A stretch of 64,000 bases of DNA from Isoptericola halotolerans (GCF_013149785.1 NZ_JABEZU010000001.1:1-64000), one strand, 5' to 3'. Counted from the first letter of the stretch, positions 34,609 through 43,143 are shown. The notes: generated by a model not told the origin, from the letters alone. Made by a program: numbers and translations.

Positions 34609-34638
34609 GTGTAACCGATTCCATGGAACCGATTACAC
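34609..34638. promoter_or_regulatory. RbsR operator with embedded direct repeat
   Basis: The outer arms GTGTAA (34609-34614) and TTACAC (34633-34638) and the core TTCCATGGAA (34619-34628) are exactly symmetric. Between them, CCGA occurs on both sides in the same orientation, so AACCGATT is also a direct repeat (34613-34620, 34627-34634). It lies 41 bases before the rbsR start. Confidence 0.75.
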
Positions 34639-34734
34639 GGAGAGTACGTCGCGAGGCAGCGGCGCGCAAGGATGCGTGACGAGGGCATCTACCCACCCTG
34701 GCGAGCTCGGGTCCAGGGATCCGGTGACGCCGGG

Positions 34735-35880
34735 CTACGGCTCCCGCGGCCAGGCCTCGACCGCCGGGACGGCAGCCGAGCACTCGGCGACCACGGCGCC
34801 GTCGTCGCCGAGAAGGGTGGCCGTGGCCGTCCAGCCCGAGACGTCCTCCGGCGTCTCGACGCTCGCCCAGGCGAGCAGCTCCGGCACCGTCCACCACAGG
34901 TCGTCGTCGGCATCGAGGTCTGGCGCGTCGTCCCACGCGCCGTGCGCGTCGTCGTGCGACGTCGCGGTCTGCGAGGAGTAGCGCCGCCCGTCGGGCGAGC
35001 GCACGGTCAGCGTGGCGTCCGCGGCATCGAGCGGACGGTTGCCGCCGTCGTCGGCCGCGAGCCCGGTCGACCAGGCGGCGACCACCTGCCACGACTCCGT
35101 GGCCAACCGGTGGATCCCGAGCCGGGACTCCCACGAGGCCGACGCGGCGCTGTCGATCATCGCCGTCGCCACGAAGTCACCGGTGCTGGTGCAGGAGGTC
35201 CCGTCGGACGACGAGTGCCAGGCGCCGCCGCTGCTCTGCGTCAGGCTCGTCGCCGCCGCGGCAGCGCACACGACGAGCGCGACGGCGCTCGTGACGATCG
35301 GTGGCCAGCGCAGGCGTGGTGCGCGGTCGTCGCGCTGACGGCGCAGCCACGCCACCCACGGGTGCGGGGCGGGCCGGGTGCTGAGCACGGCGACGGTGCC
35401 GAGCAACGAGTCCGCGAAGGTGCGGCCCTGCGGGTGCCAGGCGGCGCGCAGGTAGCCGATCATCAGGACGGCGTCGAGCAGGTGCGCGAACCATCGCAGC
35501 ACGGTCCCCGCGAACCCGATCGGTCGACCGGTCCGGTCGTCGACCACGGACACGCCCGTCACGCGCTTGCCCGGCGTCATCCCCGTGTAGGCCTGCAGCA
35601 CCGCGAGCGAGACGAGGGAGCCTGCGGTCCAGACGAAGGTCGCGGAGGCTAGGGGAGGGTCCTCGCCGCCGTCCAGCAGCGGCAGCGTCGCGAACGACGG
35701 GGCCTCGCCGGTGGCGAGCCACGCGACCGAGGCCACGAGCGCCGAGTCCAGGAGCACCGCCAGTGCACGGTGGAGCCAGCCGGCCTTCGCGTGGCCTCCG
35801 ACGAGCGGGTGCGGTCCGCTCGGCAGGTCGTCGGACGGCGGCGGGGTGGGGGGTGCGTGCGCCGGGACCGTCGTCGTCAT
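34735..35880 (-). CDS. RDD-family membrane protein with extracellular C-terminal domain
   Basis: A 381-residue protein. After a Pro-rich N-terminus, residues about 35-165 form the RDD domain, with ALAVLLDSALVASVAWLATG, the conserved YTGMTPGKRVTGVSVVDD and a RWFAHLLDAVLMIGYL helix. Another helix (about 200-220) leads to a roughly 160-residue soluble domain rich in Asp, Ser and Trp, probably outside the cell. RDD proteins are linked to transport or stress in some bacteria, but this one has no assigned role. It is monocistronic. Confidence 0.78.
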   Translation of the reverse strand: MTTTVPAHAPPTPPPSDDLPSGPHPLVGGHAKAGWLHRALAVLLDSALVASVAWLATGEAPSFATLPLLDGGEDPPLASATFVWTAGSLVSLAVLQAYTGMTPGKRVTGVSVVDDRTGRPIGFAGTVLRWFAHLLDAVLMIGYLRAAWHPQGRTFADSLLGTVAVLSTRPAPHPWVAWLRRQRDDRAPRLRWPPIVTSAVALVVCAAAAATSLTQSSGGAWHSSSDGTSCTSTGDFVATAMIDSAASASWESRLGIHRLATESWQVVAAWSTGLAADDGGNRPLDAADATLTVRSPDGRRYSSQTATSHDDAHGAWDDAPDLDADDDLWWTVPELLAWASVETPEDVSGWTATATLLGDDGAVVAECSAAVPAVEAWPREP

Positions 35881-35947
35881 GGGGGGATGGTTCCACGGAC
35901 GGCAGCGCAGGTCATGCTCTCGGCTCGGCCCGCGAGAGTCCTGATCG

Positions 35948-36532
35948 TCACGCCCGTCCGGCCGGCGCCGCGCCTCCCAGGCCGGTCACGACGGCGTGGA
36001 CCGTGGCGGCGACGAGGTCACGGTCCAGCGGCGCGTCGTCGAAGGACCGGTGCATGGGCCAGCCCTCGACGAGGGCGTCGAGGGCGCGGCAGACGTGCTC
36101 CGGGAAGTGCAGGCCCAGGCTCTCGCGGCTGCGCAGGAGCCAGGTGTGCATGGTGGAGCGCACCTCGGGGTGGTGGTTGGCGTAGGCGTACATCTCGAAG
36201 ATGAGCGTCAGCTCGCGATGTGTCGCGTAGGCCTGGCCGCAGATCAGGTCGACGACGGCGGTCTCCGCCTCCGCGGTGTCGGCCGCGTCCTCCAACATCC
36301 GGCGGTACTGGAGGGACATGGTGTCGGCGAGGCGCGCGAACGCCTGGGCCAGCAGGTCGCTCATCCCGTCGAAGTAGTAGGTCATCGAGCCCAGCGGTAC
36401 CTCGGCGGCCGCGGCGATCCGGCGGTGGGTGGTGCCGTGCACGCCGTCCCGCGCCACGACCTCCAGGGTCGCGTCGAGGATCCGGTCCTTGCGCCCCGGG
36501 TCGTTGGGCGCCTGACGACGTGTGCCGCTCAC
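35948..36532 (-). CDS. TetR-family regulator of the adjacent MFS gene
   Basis: A 194-residue TetR protein with helix-turn-helix at residues about 15-60 (RILDATLEVVARDGVHGTT, AAAEVPLGSMTYYF). GTG 36532 (SGTRRQAPND...) is preferred; an upstream ATG at 36586 would place the start inside the operator-like dyad. It is divergent from an MFS transporter 81 bases away and most likely represses it. Confidence 0.87.
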   Translation of the reverse strand: MSGTRRQAPNDPGRKDRILDATLEVVARDGVHGTTHRRIAAAAEVPLGSMTYYFDGMSDLLAQAFARLADTMSLQYRRMLEDAADTAEAETAVVDLICGQAYATHRELTLIFEMYAYANHHPEVRSTMHTWLLRSRESLGLHFPEHVCRALDALVEGWPMHRSFDDAPLDRDLVAATVHAVVTGLGGAAPAGRA

Positions 36533-36571
36533 GGCAGCCAATCTGCCAGGGTTCCGCCGTCCAACCAAGTG

Positions 36572-36585
36572 TGTACGCTTGTACA
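36572..36585. promoter_or_regulatory. TetR-type dyad TGTAC-GCTT-GTACA
   Basis: An inverted repeat with five-base arms lies in the 80-base gap between the divergent TetR and MFS genes. It is a plausible operator for both promoters. Confidence 0.5.
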
Positions 36586-36612
36586 ACCTTCGTCCTGAAC
36601 GGGAGCCCCCTT

Positions 36613-37803
36613 GTGACCGCCAGCCTCCGCGCGCGCCGGAACGCCCTGTTCGCGCTGTTCTTCCTGCCCGGGATCACCATCGCGTCCTGGGTGACGCGCA
36701 CCCCGGACATCCGTGACCTCGTCGGCGCCTCGACCGCGCAGATGGGGCTCATCCTCTTCGGTCTCTCCGCGGGCTCGATGATCGGCATCCTGTCCTCCGG
36801 GCCGCTGGTGGCACGGTGGGGCGCACGCCCGGTGATGGCGGCCGGCACGGTCTCGGTGGCGGTGGGAGCGGCCGTCATCGGCGTCGGCGCGGCACTCGGC
36901 AACGGTGCCGTCGTCGCCCTGGGCCTGGGCCTGTTCGGCTGCGGGATGGGTGGCGGCGAGGTCGCCCTCAACGTCGAGGGCGCCGAGGTCGAGCGGCTGC
37001 TGGGGCGCTCCACACTGCCCGCCCTGCACGGGTTCTTCAGTCTCGGCACCGTGGTCGGAGCCGTCGCGGGCATGGTCCTCACGGCCGTCCGGTTCCCGGT
37101 CCTCGCTCATCTCCTGGTCGTCGCCGGGGTGGTGCTGGTGACGCTCTCCGTCGCGATCCGCGACGTGCCCGCCGCCGTGGGAAGGAGCGTCGCCGAAGCT
37201 CAGGAGCACACGGGTCCGCGCCCTGCGGTGTGGAAGGACTCCCGGCTGCTGCTCGTCGGGATCATCATCCTGGCGCTCGCGATGGCGGAGGGGACGGCGA
37301 ACGACTGGCTCCCGCTCATCATGGTCGACGGCCACGGGTTCGACGCCGCCCTCGGCTCGGCCGTGTACGCGGTCTTCGCCGCGGCGATGACGGTCGGCCG
37401 GTTCCTCGGCGGAGGTCTCGTGGACCGGTTCGGCCGCGCCGCCGTGCTGGGTGCCAGCGCCGTCATCGGCGCCGTCGGTCTCGCGATGGTGAGCCTGGTC
37501 GACCACCAGTGGGTCGCGGCGGCGGCGGCGATCCTGTGGGGTCTCGGCACGTCGCTCGGGTTCCCTGTCGCTCTGTCGGCCGCCGGGGCCTCGGGTCCGA
37601 ACCCGGCGGCGCGAGTCTCCCTCGCGGCGACCATCGGCTACGTGGCGTTCCTCGTCGGGCCACCGGTGCTGGGGTTCCTCGGCGAGGCCCATGGCCTGCG
37701 GTCCGCCCTGCTGGTGGTGGTCGTCCTGCTCGTCGGGGCGGCGTTCGTGACCCCTGCTGCTCGCCCGCGCGAGGTCCGGCCGGCGGTGGCCGAGCGCGTG
37801 TGA
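36613..37803 (+). CDS. MFS transporter
   Basis: A 396-residue, twelve-helix major facilitator protein. It starts at GTG 36613 (TASLRARRNALFALFFLPG) with GGGAG upstream. The second to third helix loop has GPLVARWGARPVMAAG, equivalent to the MFS motif A. It resembles the fucose-permease-like and YbjJ-type group, whose real substrates are mostly unknown. Divergent control by the TetR gene suggests an exporter of a toxic or signalling compound, but this is inference. Confidence 0.85.
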   Translation: MTASLRARRNALFALFFLPGITIASWVTRTPDIRDLVGASTAQMGLILFGLSAGSMIGILSSGPLVARWGARPVMAAGTVSVAVGAAVIGVGAALGNGAVVALGLGLFGCGMGGGEVALNVEGAEVERLLGRSTLPALHGFFSLGTVVGAVAGMVLTAVRFPVLAHLLVVAGVVLVTLSVAIRDVPAAVGRSVAEAQEHTGPRPAVWKDSRLLLVGIIILALAMAEGTANDWLPLIMVDGHGFDAALGSAVYAVFAAAMTVGRFLGGGLVDRFGRAAVLGASAVIGAVGLAMVSLVDHQWVAAAAAILWGLGTSLGFPVALSAAGASGPNPAARVSLAATIGYVAFLVGPPVLGFLGEAHGLRSALLVVVVLLVGAAFVTPAARPREVRPAVAERV

Positions 37804-37833
37804 CGCGCTCGGCCATGCCGACCGGTGCGGGCG

Positions 37834-38907
37834 CTACGTCCGGTCCGCGTGCCGAGGTTCCGGCGCGTCGGCGGGCGTGCCGGCACCCCGCAGCGCTCGC
37901 GCCTCGGCGACGGCGTCGGCCCGCTTGGCGGCCTTCTTGTCGCTGGCACGGGTGTCGCGCGGCGGGAGCTGGATCGCCTCCTCGGCGGCGATGCCGCCCT
38001 GCAGCTCGCGGCTGCGCTCCAGCTCGGCGTCGAGCTCCGCCCCGAACAGCAGCGCGAGGTTCGTGATCCACAGCCACAGCAGGAACACGATGACACCGCC
38101 GAGGGTGCCGTACGTCGACCCGTAGCTGCCGAACTGGGTGACGTAGAACCCGAACGCGGCGGAAGCCACCACCCACACGAGGATCGCCACGGCCGCCCCG
38201 ATGCTGATCCACCGGAACTTCGGCTGCTTGACGTTGGGCGTGAGGTGGTAGAGCAGCGCGACGACGACCACCACGAGGAGCAGCGCGACCGGCCACTTGG
38301 CGATCTGCCAGACGGTGAGCGCGGTGCCGCCGAGCCCGACGGCGCTGCCCACGGCCTCGGCGACCGGTCCGGACAGCACCAGGTTGGCGACCACCAGGGC
38401 CGCGAGGACCACTGTGATGACGGTGACCACCAGCATGATCGGGCGCAGCTTCCAGAACGGGCGTCCCTCCTCGACCTCGTAGATGCGGTTCATCGCTCGG
38501 CTGAACGCGGTGACGTACCCGGAGGCCGACCACAGGGCGACCACCAGACCGAGGACGAGGGCCAGGCCCGCACCGGTCGAGCTCGCGGCGTTCTCGACGA
38601 GCGGTTCGATGATCGCCAGGGTCTCGGCGGGCAGGAAGTCCGAGACGGTGTCCGTCACCGAGTCGACCGCGGCCTCGGCGTCGGCGACGAGACCGAGGAC
38701 GGAGATCAGAGCCAGCAGCGCCGGCGCGGACGCGAGCACGGCGAAGAACGTGAGCGCGGCGGCGAGGTCGATGCACTGGTCGTCGCCGAACTCGCGGAAG
38801 GCTCCCTTGATCGCCCGCTTCCAGTGCGGCCCGTGCAGGTCGGGCGGCGAGTCGGGCGTGGAGTCACGGTGCGTCTCGCGCGTGCGCGGCTCGTCGGTGT
38901 CAGCCAT
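37834..38907 (-). CDS. YihY/BrkB-family membrane protein
   Basis: A 357-residue protein. A charged N-terminus leads to HWKRAIKGAFREFGDDQCID, the usual YihY entry, followed by six membrane helices, with SASGYVTAFSRAMNRIYEVEEGR and the YGSTYGTLGGVIVFLLWLW segment typical of the family. A 50-residue charged tail follows. The family is found in most bacteria; despite old names such as ribonuclease BN, its function is unsettled. Its upstream region is shared with the ABC-F leader. Confidence 0.88.
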   Translation of the reverse strand: MADTDEPRTRETHRDSTPDSPPDLHGPHWKRAIKGAFREFGDDQCIDLAAALTFFAVLASAPALLALISVLGLVADAEAAVDSVTDTVSDFLPAETLAIIEPLVENAASSTGAGLALVLGLVVALWSASGYVTAFSRAMNRIYEVEEGRPFWKLRPIMLVVTVITVVLAALVVANLVLSGPVAEAVGSAVGLGGTALTVWQIAKWPVALLLVVVVVALLYHLTPNVKQPKFRWISIGAAVAILVWVVASAAFGFYVTQFGSYGSTYGTLGGVIVFLLWLWITNLALLFGAELDAELERSRELQGGIAAEEAIQLPPRDTRASDKKAAKRADAVAEARALRGAGTPADAPEPRHADRT

Positions 38908-38987
38908 CGGCCCTCCAGGTGTCGTCGAGACCATCACCAGGCTCTGCGTGGAAGGCGATGCCCGCAACGCGAGCCGGGGCCGTCCAG

Positions 38988-39049
38988 AAATCCCGTGCGT
39001 CCGAGGCAAGGTGGCCGCTAGCCTCGGACGCATGGGAACACTGGTCTGA
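38988..39049 (+). promoter_or_regulatory. Probable leaderless promoter and five-codon leader peptide before the ABC-F gene
   Basis: TAGCCT at 39019-39024 resembles a -10 element; seven bases later ATG 39032 begins a tiny frame reading MGTLV and stop at 39047-39049. AAAT (38988-38991) lies just upstream of the expected -35 position, as in WhiB7-dependent promoters, though the -35 itself is poor. The leader lies about 140 bases before the ABC-F start. Leader peptides that control ABC-F genes by attenuation are known from antibiotic-resistance loci. Confidence 0.45.
38996..39032. repeat. 12-bp inverted repeat upstream of the ABC-F gene
   Basis: TGCGTCCGAGGC (38996-39007) and GCCTCGGACGCA (39021-39032) pair perfectly around a 13-base loop. 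The right arm overlaps the putative -10 and the leader-peptide start, so this is more likely a protein-binding dyad at the promoter than an RNA terminator. Confidence 0.55.
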
Positions 39050-39189
39050 GCGCACGGGACGCCGCGTCGAGCACGCTCCGCGGCGGGTCCTTCGCACGCG
39101 TGCCGCCACGGCCCGCGTGAGACGACCATCCCTCATGCCCACCTCGGCCTGCGTCCGCACGGACGCGCCCGAGGAGATCGGAGTTCCCT

Positions 39190-40851
39190 GTGCGCACCTC
39201 CGCCTGTCCCGTCCAGTACCGGCTCGACGGCGTCGTCCGTCGTTTCGCCGACCGTCTCGTCCTCGACGAGGTCGACCTCACCCTGCGACCCGGCGAACGC
39301 GCCGGCGTCGTCGGTGACAACGGCTCCGGCAAGACCACCCTGCTGCGCGTCCTCGCGGGCGACCTCACCGTCGACGCGGGGGAGCGCGTCGTCGTCGCGC
39401 CCGGCGGCGTCGCCGTCGCCCACCAGCATCTCGGCCTGCCGCCGACGGCGTCGGTCGCGACGACGATCGACCACGTCCTGGCCCCGGTGCGGGCGATCGA
39501 GCGACGGCTGGGAGAGCTCGAGGCCGCGATCGGCACCGCGGGCGCCCACCGCCGGGCCGGGCTCCTCGCGGAGTACGCCGACGTGACGGCCGAGCTCGAC
39601 GCCGTGGACGGCCGCACCGTCGACGTCCGCGTGGCCACCGGCCTCGCTGTCCTCGGCCTCGGCGGGCTCGACCGGTCGCGCCCGATCGGCACCCTCTCCG
39701 GCGGGGAGCGGCACCGCCTCGCCCTGGCGGCGGCCCTGGCCACGCCGTGCGACCTGCTGCTCCTGGACGAACCCACGAACGACCTCGACGACGGCGCGAT
39801 CGCCTGGCTGGAGGACCGCCTCGACGCACACCGCGGCACCGTCGTCGCCGTCTCGCACGACCGCGCGTTCCTCGACCGGCTCACCTCGGTGATCCTCGAG
39901 GTCGACGACGGCCGCGTGCGGCGGTACGGCGGCGGGTACGCCGGCTACCTCGCGGCGAGGTCGGCCGAGCGGCAGCGCCGCGCGGCCGAGCACGAGCACT
40001 GGCGTGCCGAGCTGGCCCGGCAACGGCGGCTGATCGGCACGCACGCGGCACGGGTCGAGGCGGTCCCACGCAAGCTGGAGCTGGACGGGTTCGGGCACGG
40101 CGCCTTCCGGGCCCGGGCTCGTGGCCACGGCTCGATGAGCCGCGTCCGGGCGGCGAAGGAGCAGGTCGCGCGCCTGGAGGCGGCGCCGGCACCGGCACCC
40201 GCCGTGCCGCTGGCGTTCCGGCCCCGCCTCGCGGTGCCCGACGACGGCGCACCTGCCGGGGCGGGCCGCCCGCCGCGCGACGAGGTCTCGTCGCACGTGG
40301 TGAGCGTCGAGGGCCTGCGGGTCGCCGGTCGCCTCAGCCTGGAGGGCTTTCGGGTGGCGCCGGGCGAGCGGGTGCTCGTCACCGGGCCGAACGGTGCGGG
40401 CAAGAGCACCCTGCTCGGTGTGGTCGCCGGCGAGGTGACGCCCGACGCCGGGACCGTGGCGGTGCACGGGCGGGTCGCCCACCTGCGGCAGGAGGACCGC
40501 GCGGGGTCGGCGGGCGTGCCGTTGCTGCTCGCCTACGCCGAGGGCCGCGACGCGTCCCTCGACGAGCTGGCCGAGGAGCTCCTGGCGACCGGCCTGTTCC
40601 GCCCGGACGACCTGGCACGCCCGACGGGGGAGCTCTCCCAGGGTCAGCGTCGCCGGCTGGAGCTCGCCCGCGCCGTCGCGCAGCCCGCCGACCTGCTGCT
40701 CCTCGACGAGCCCACCAACCATCTGGTGCCGGAGCTGGTCGAGCAGCTGGAGGAGGCCCTCGTCGACTACCCGGGCGCCGTCGTCCTCGTCACGCACGAC
40801 CGGCTGCTGCGGGCGCGCTTCCCGGGGCGCCACGTTCCGCTGGGCGGGTGA
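39190..40851 (+). CDS. ABC-F protein, putative ribosome-protection factor
   Basis: A 553-residue soluble protein with two ABC domains and no membrane segments. Domain 1 has GDNGSGKTT, LSGGERHRLALA and LLLLDEPTNDLD. After the inter-domain linker (about residues 245-340, Arg/Ala-rich), domain 2 has GPNGAGKST, LSQGQRRRLELA and LLLLDEPTNHL. ABC-F proteins act on the ribosome; several actinobacterial members protect it from macrolides, lincosamides or pleuromutilins. Whether this one does cannot be told from motifs, but its structured leader is consistent with drug-induced expression. It starts at GTG 39190. Its last 62 bases overlap the convergent MarR gene. Confidence 0.87.
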   Translation: MRTSACPVQYRLDGVVRRFADRLVLDEVDLTLRPGERAGVVGDNGSGKTTLLRVLAGDLTVDAGERVVVAPGGVAVAHQHLGLPPTASVATTIDHVLAPVRAIERRLGELEAAIGTAGAHRRAGLLAEYADVTAELDAVDGRTVDVRVATGLAVLGLGGLDRSRPIGTLSGGERHRLALAAALATPCDLLLLDEPTNDLDDGAIAWLEDRLDAHRGTVVAVSHDRAFLDRLTSVILEVDDGRVRRYGGGYAGYLAARSAERQRRAAEHEHWRAELARQRRLIGTHAARVEAVPRKLELDGFGHGAFRARARGHGSMSRVRAAKEQVARLEAAPAPAPAVPLAFRPRLAVPDDGAPAGAGRPPRDEVSSHVVSVEGLRVAGRLSLEGFRVAPGERVLVTGPNGAGKSTLLGVVAGEVTPDAGTVAVHGRVAHLRQEDRAGSAGVPLLLAYAEGRDASLDELAEELLATGLFRPDDLARPTGELSQGQRRRLELARAVAQPADLLLLDEPTNHLVPELVEQLEEALVDYPGAVVLVTHDRLLRARFPGRHVPLGG

Positions 40852-41386
40852 CGGGCTCCCGACCCGGCGACGTGCTCCTCGCGTCGAGCCCGGCCAGCAG
40901 CTTGCGCAGGATCGTGTCGAAGGCCTGGGCCTCGCCCTCGGTGAGCAGGTCGAGGAGCCGGGTCTCGTTGCGGGCGTGGTCGGTGACGGCGGCGTCGACG
41001 ACGGCGAGCCCGTCGGGGGTGAGGCCGACCAGCAGGCTCCGCCGGTCGTCGGGTGCGGAGCGTCGGGTGACGAGCCCGCGCCGCTCGAGGCGGTCGATGC
41101 GCTTGGTCATGCCGGCACGGGTGATGAGCAGGATGTCGGCGAGGTGGGACGGGCTGAGCTCGTAGGGGGCGCCCGTGCGCCGTAGCCCGGCGAGGACGTC
41201 GAACTCGCCACGGTCCAGGCCGTGGGCGGCGAACACCGCGTCCACGGCCCGGCCGCCCACGAGGTGCAGCCGGGCGAAGCGGGCCAGCGTGCCCATCGCG
41301 CGCAGGTCGAGGTCCGGACGTTCGCGCTGCCAGTGGGCGACGGCGATGTCGGCGAAGTCGGGTGTGCCGTCGGAGTGCTCGACCAT
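40790..41386 (-). CDS. MarR-family regulator
   Basis: A 198-residue MarR protein. The winged helix spans residues about 55-125 (ELSPSHLADILLITRAGMTKRIDRLERRGLV, with the wing SAPDDRRSLLVGLT). The last 25 residues form a Pro/Ala/Arg-rich tail that exists only because the gene runs into the 3' end of the ABC-F gene. It is divergent from an SRPBCC gene and separated from it by a 60-base region with AT-rich dyads, so it probably controls itself and that gene. Confidence 0.87.
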   Translation of the reverse strand: MVEHSDGTPDFADIAVAHWQRERPDLDLRAMGTLARFARLHLVGGRAVDAVFAAHGLDRGEFDVLAGLRRTGAPYELSPSHLADILLITRAGMTKRIDRLERRGLVTRRSAPDDRRSLLVGLTPDGLAVVDAAVTDHARNETRLLDLLTEGEAQAFDTILRKLLAGLDARSTSPGREPVTRPAERGAPGSAPAAAGRA

Positions 41387-41395
41387 GCCATCACG

Positions 41396-41418
41396 ATACT
41401 CCACCGGTATATAGTCAA
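41396..41418. promoter_or_regulatory. Divergent MarR/SRPBCC promoter region
   Basis: ATAC (41397-41400) and GTAT (41407-41410) form a small dyad, followed by TATAGT at 41413-41418, a good -10 for the SRPBCC gene. On the minus strand TTGACT reads through the same bases as a -35 for the MarR gene. The AT-rich patch stands out from the GC-rich flanks. Confidence 0.45.
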
Positions 41419-41446
41419 CCAGGAAACCACTTGGGAGGCTGCTCTG

Positions 41447-41902
41447 ATGAAACCTGTCCGCGTCCACACCTCGATCGACGTGGGCGTGCCTGCGGCCGTC
41501 GCGTGGGAGTACCTCAGCGTCTACGCGAACGACCTCGCCTGGCGCGCGGGCCTGGAGCAGATGACCCAGGAGCCGGCGGGACCGGTGCACGACGGCGCCC
41601 GGGTCACCGAGACCCTGCGCGTGCTCGGCCGGACCGTCGAGAGCGCGGTCGAGGTCTCCGACGTGCGCCCGGGCCGTTCGTTCCGCTGGCGGGTCGCCGA
41701 CGGCACGGCCGAGGGCAGCCGGACGGTGACGCCGACAGCGGCGGGATCGTGCCGGGTCGACGTCGTCAAGGTGGTCACCCTCTCCGGGAGCGACCGTCTC
41801 CTGCGTCCGCTGGTGAGCGTCGTGATCACGCGCACCGAGCGTCAGGACCTCCGGCGGTTGCGCCGGACGCTGGAGCGTCTCGAGGTCATCGGGGCTGCTT
41901 GA
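41447..41902 (+). CDS. SRPBCC-family (START-like) protein
   Basis: A 151-residue polyketide-cyclase/START-like fold protein: VRVHTSIDVGVPAAVAWEYL at the N-terminus, SGSDRLLRPLVSVVITRTER helix at the C-terminus, and beta strands between. It should bind a small hydrophobic ligand; its role is not known. TGGGAGG precedes ATG 41447. It is divergent from the MarR gene and probably controlled by it. Its final 17 bases overlap the convergent VOC gene. Confidence 0.78.
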   Translation: MKPVRVHTSIDVGVPAAVAWEYLSVYANDLAWRAGLEQMTQEPAGPVHDGARVTETLRVLGRTVESAVEVSDVRPGRSFRWRVADGTAEGSRTVTPTAAGSCRVDVVKVVTLSGSDRLLRPLVSVVITRTERQDLRRLRRTLERLEVIGAA

Positions 41903-42236
41903 GACCGATGACGACGCCGTGGGGATCCTTGACGTACCCGACCCGCCCTTCACCGGGCAGGTCGAGGATCTCGCCTGCCGAGGCTCCGCCGGCCGTCTCG
42001 ACGGACGCGACCGCGGCGTCGATGTCGGGTACCTCGATCCAGACGATGGTGCTCTGCGACTGGTACCGGCTGCTCATGACGGCGGCGTCGACGCCGCTGC
42101 CGTCCCCGGTGCGGGCGACGAGGTAGTCCGGGACGTGGGGAGAGGCGGTGGACTCCCAGCCGAAGGCACGGGCGTAGAAGTCCGCGGTCTTCTCGGGGGA
42201 GGTGCTGGTCAGCTCGACGTGGATGATTGTTCCCAT
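41886..42236 (-). CDS. VOC-family (glyoxalase/bleomycin-resistance fold) protein
   Basis: A 116-residue vicinal-oxygen-chelate protein (IIHVELTSTSPEKTADFYAR, YVKDPHGVVIGL). His7 and the DPHG motif near residue 107 occupy usual metal-site positions. The family includes glyoxalases, dioxygenases and antibiotic-binding proteins; sequence does not choose between them. It lies downstream of nothing in the same direction and may be monocistronic. Confidence 0.82.
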   Translation of the reverse strand: MGTIIHVELTSTSPEKTADFYARAFGWESTASPHVPDYLVARTGDGSGVDAAVMSSRYQSQSTIVWIEVPDIDAAVASVETAGGASAGEILDLPGEGRVGYVKDPHGVVIGLKQPR

Positions 42237-42282
42237 GCCCCCACGCTAGGGACGCCGGGGGTGCCGGGCTTGAAGGAATCGG

Positions 42283-43071
42283 TCAGCCTGCGGACCGTGC
42301 CATGAGACGGGCGATGCCGTCGTAGGTGTCGCGGAACGTCGTCGCCGTCATCCCTGTGAAGCGGGTGAAGTCGCGCGAGGCGTGCGACTGGTCGGCGTAC
42401 CCGGCCAGCGCCGCGAGCAGGGCCGTCGGCAGGCCACCCGCCTCCGCGAGCAGCGCGTCGGTGAAGGCTCGGTGCCGCATGACCTGGAGGTACTGCTTCG
42501 GGGACAGCCCGATCCCGCGACGGAACGCCCGGTAGAGGGTCGAGGGGGCGACGGCGAGCTCGGCGGACAGCGAACCGACGTCGACGGCGGACGGCGCGGC
42601 GTCGATCCGAGCCGTCGCCTGCGCGAGGAGCTCGTGCGAGGCGGTCCGCCGCCCGGGAAGGAACCCGTCGAGCCAGCGGTCGAGCTCAGGGGCAGGATCC
42701 TCGGCGAGGGATCCCTTGCCGGGCAACGGTCCGATCGCGTCGACCACCTGCGCCGGCTGGTCCGGAGCCCGGGGGAACAGTGCGCGGCCTCCCCAGGGCG
42801 TGAACTGGATGCCGACGTAGTGGGAGGGCCCCTCCTGCGCGATGACCATCGGCGCGGTGCCGGTCGGGAGGTAGACGTCCGCGTTCTCCCGGTCGGGCCC
42901 GTCCGCGGAGAAGCGGCGCCCCGGACGGCCCAGGCAGAACTGGACGGTGCCGCGCCCGTTCGGCACGAGCACGGCACGCAGCGGCTCTGGAGGTGCGGGG
43001 GAGACCACCGACCAGTAGTGCTCGACGAGTCCCGTGAAGCGCGACGCCGGGGCGTGGCGACGGTAGTCCAA
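42283..43071 (-). CDS. AraC-family regulator, divergent from helR
   Basis: About 262 residues. The N-terminal domain (TGLVEHYWSVVSPAPPEPLR, FTPWGGRALFP) resembles the DUF6597-type sensor region of actinobacterial AraC proteins, and the C-terminal third holds the two AraC helix-turn-helices (LSAELAVAPSTLYRAFRRGI, then LAALAGYADQSHASRDFTR). No ATG lies near the expected start; TTG 43071 with CAGGAG six bases upstream is the best choice. The promoter (TTGCCG, 17 bases, TATACC) sits at 43144-43172, and its -35 lies inside the rifamycin-associated palindrome. The regulator may therefore share rifamycin control with helR. Confidence 0.78.
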   Translation of the reverse strand: MDYRRHAPASRFTGLVEHYWSVVSPAPPEPLRAVLVPNGRGTVQFCLGRPGRRFSADGPDRENADVYLPTGTAPMVIAQEGPSHYVGIQFTPWGGRALFPRAPDQPAQVVDAIGPLPGKGSLAEDPAPELDRWLDGFLPGRRTASHELLAQATARIDAAPSAVDVGSLSAELAVAPSTLYRAFRRGIGLSPKQYLQVMRHRAFTDALLAEAGGLPTALLAALAGYADQSHASRDFTRFTGMTATTFRDTYDGIARLMARSAG

Positions 43072-43143
43072 CGCGGGCTCCTGTCCGGGCCGGGCCTGCG
43101 ACAGCGCGGCCGCCGGAGACCGTGCACCGGCTGCCCTTTCCAA

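Noticed and set aside
39135-39189. A leader peptide MPTSACVRTDAPEE... immediately before the ABC-F start
   Set aside because: Its frame continues into the ABC-F gene without a nearby stop and has no ribosome site. The five-codon frame at 39032 is the better candidate.
39133-40833. A 566-codon minus-strand frame opposite the ABC-F gene
   Set aside because: It is a shadow of the ABC-F gene. The real convergent gene is the MarR gene ending at 40790.
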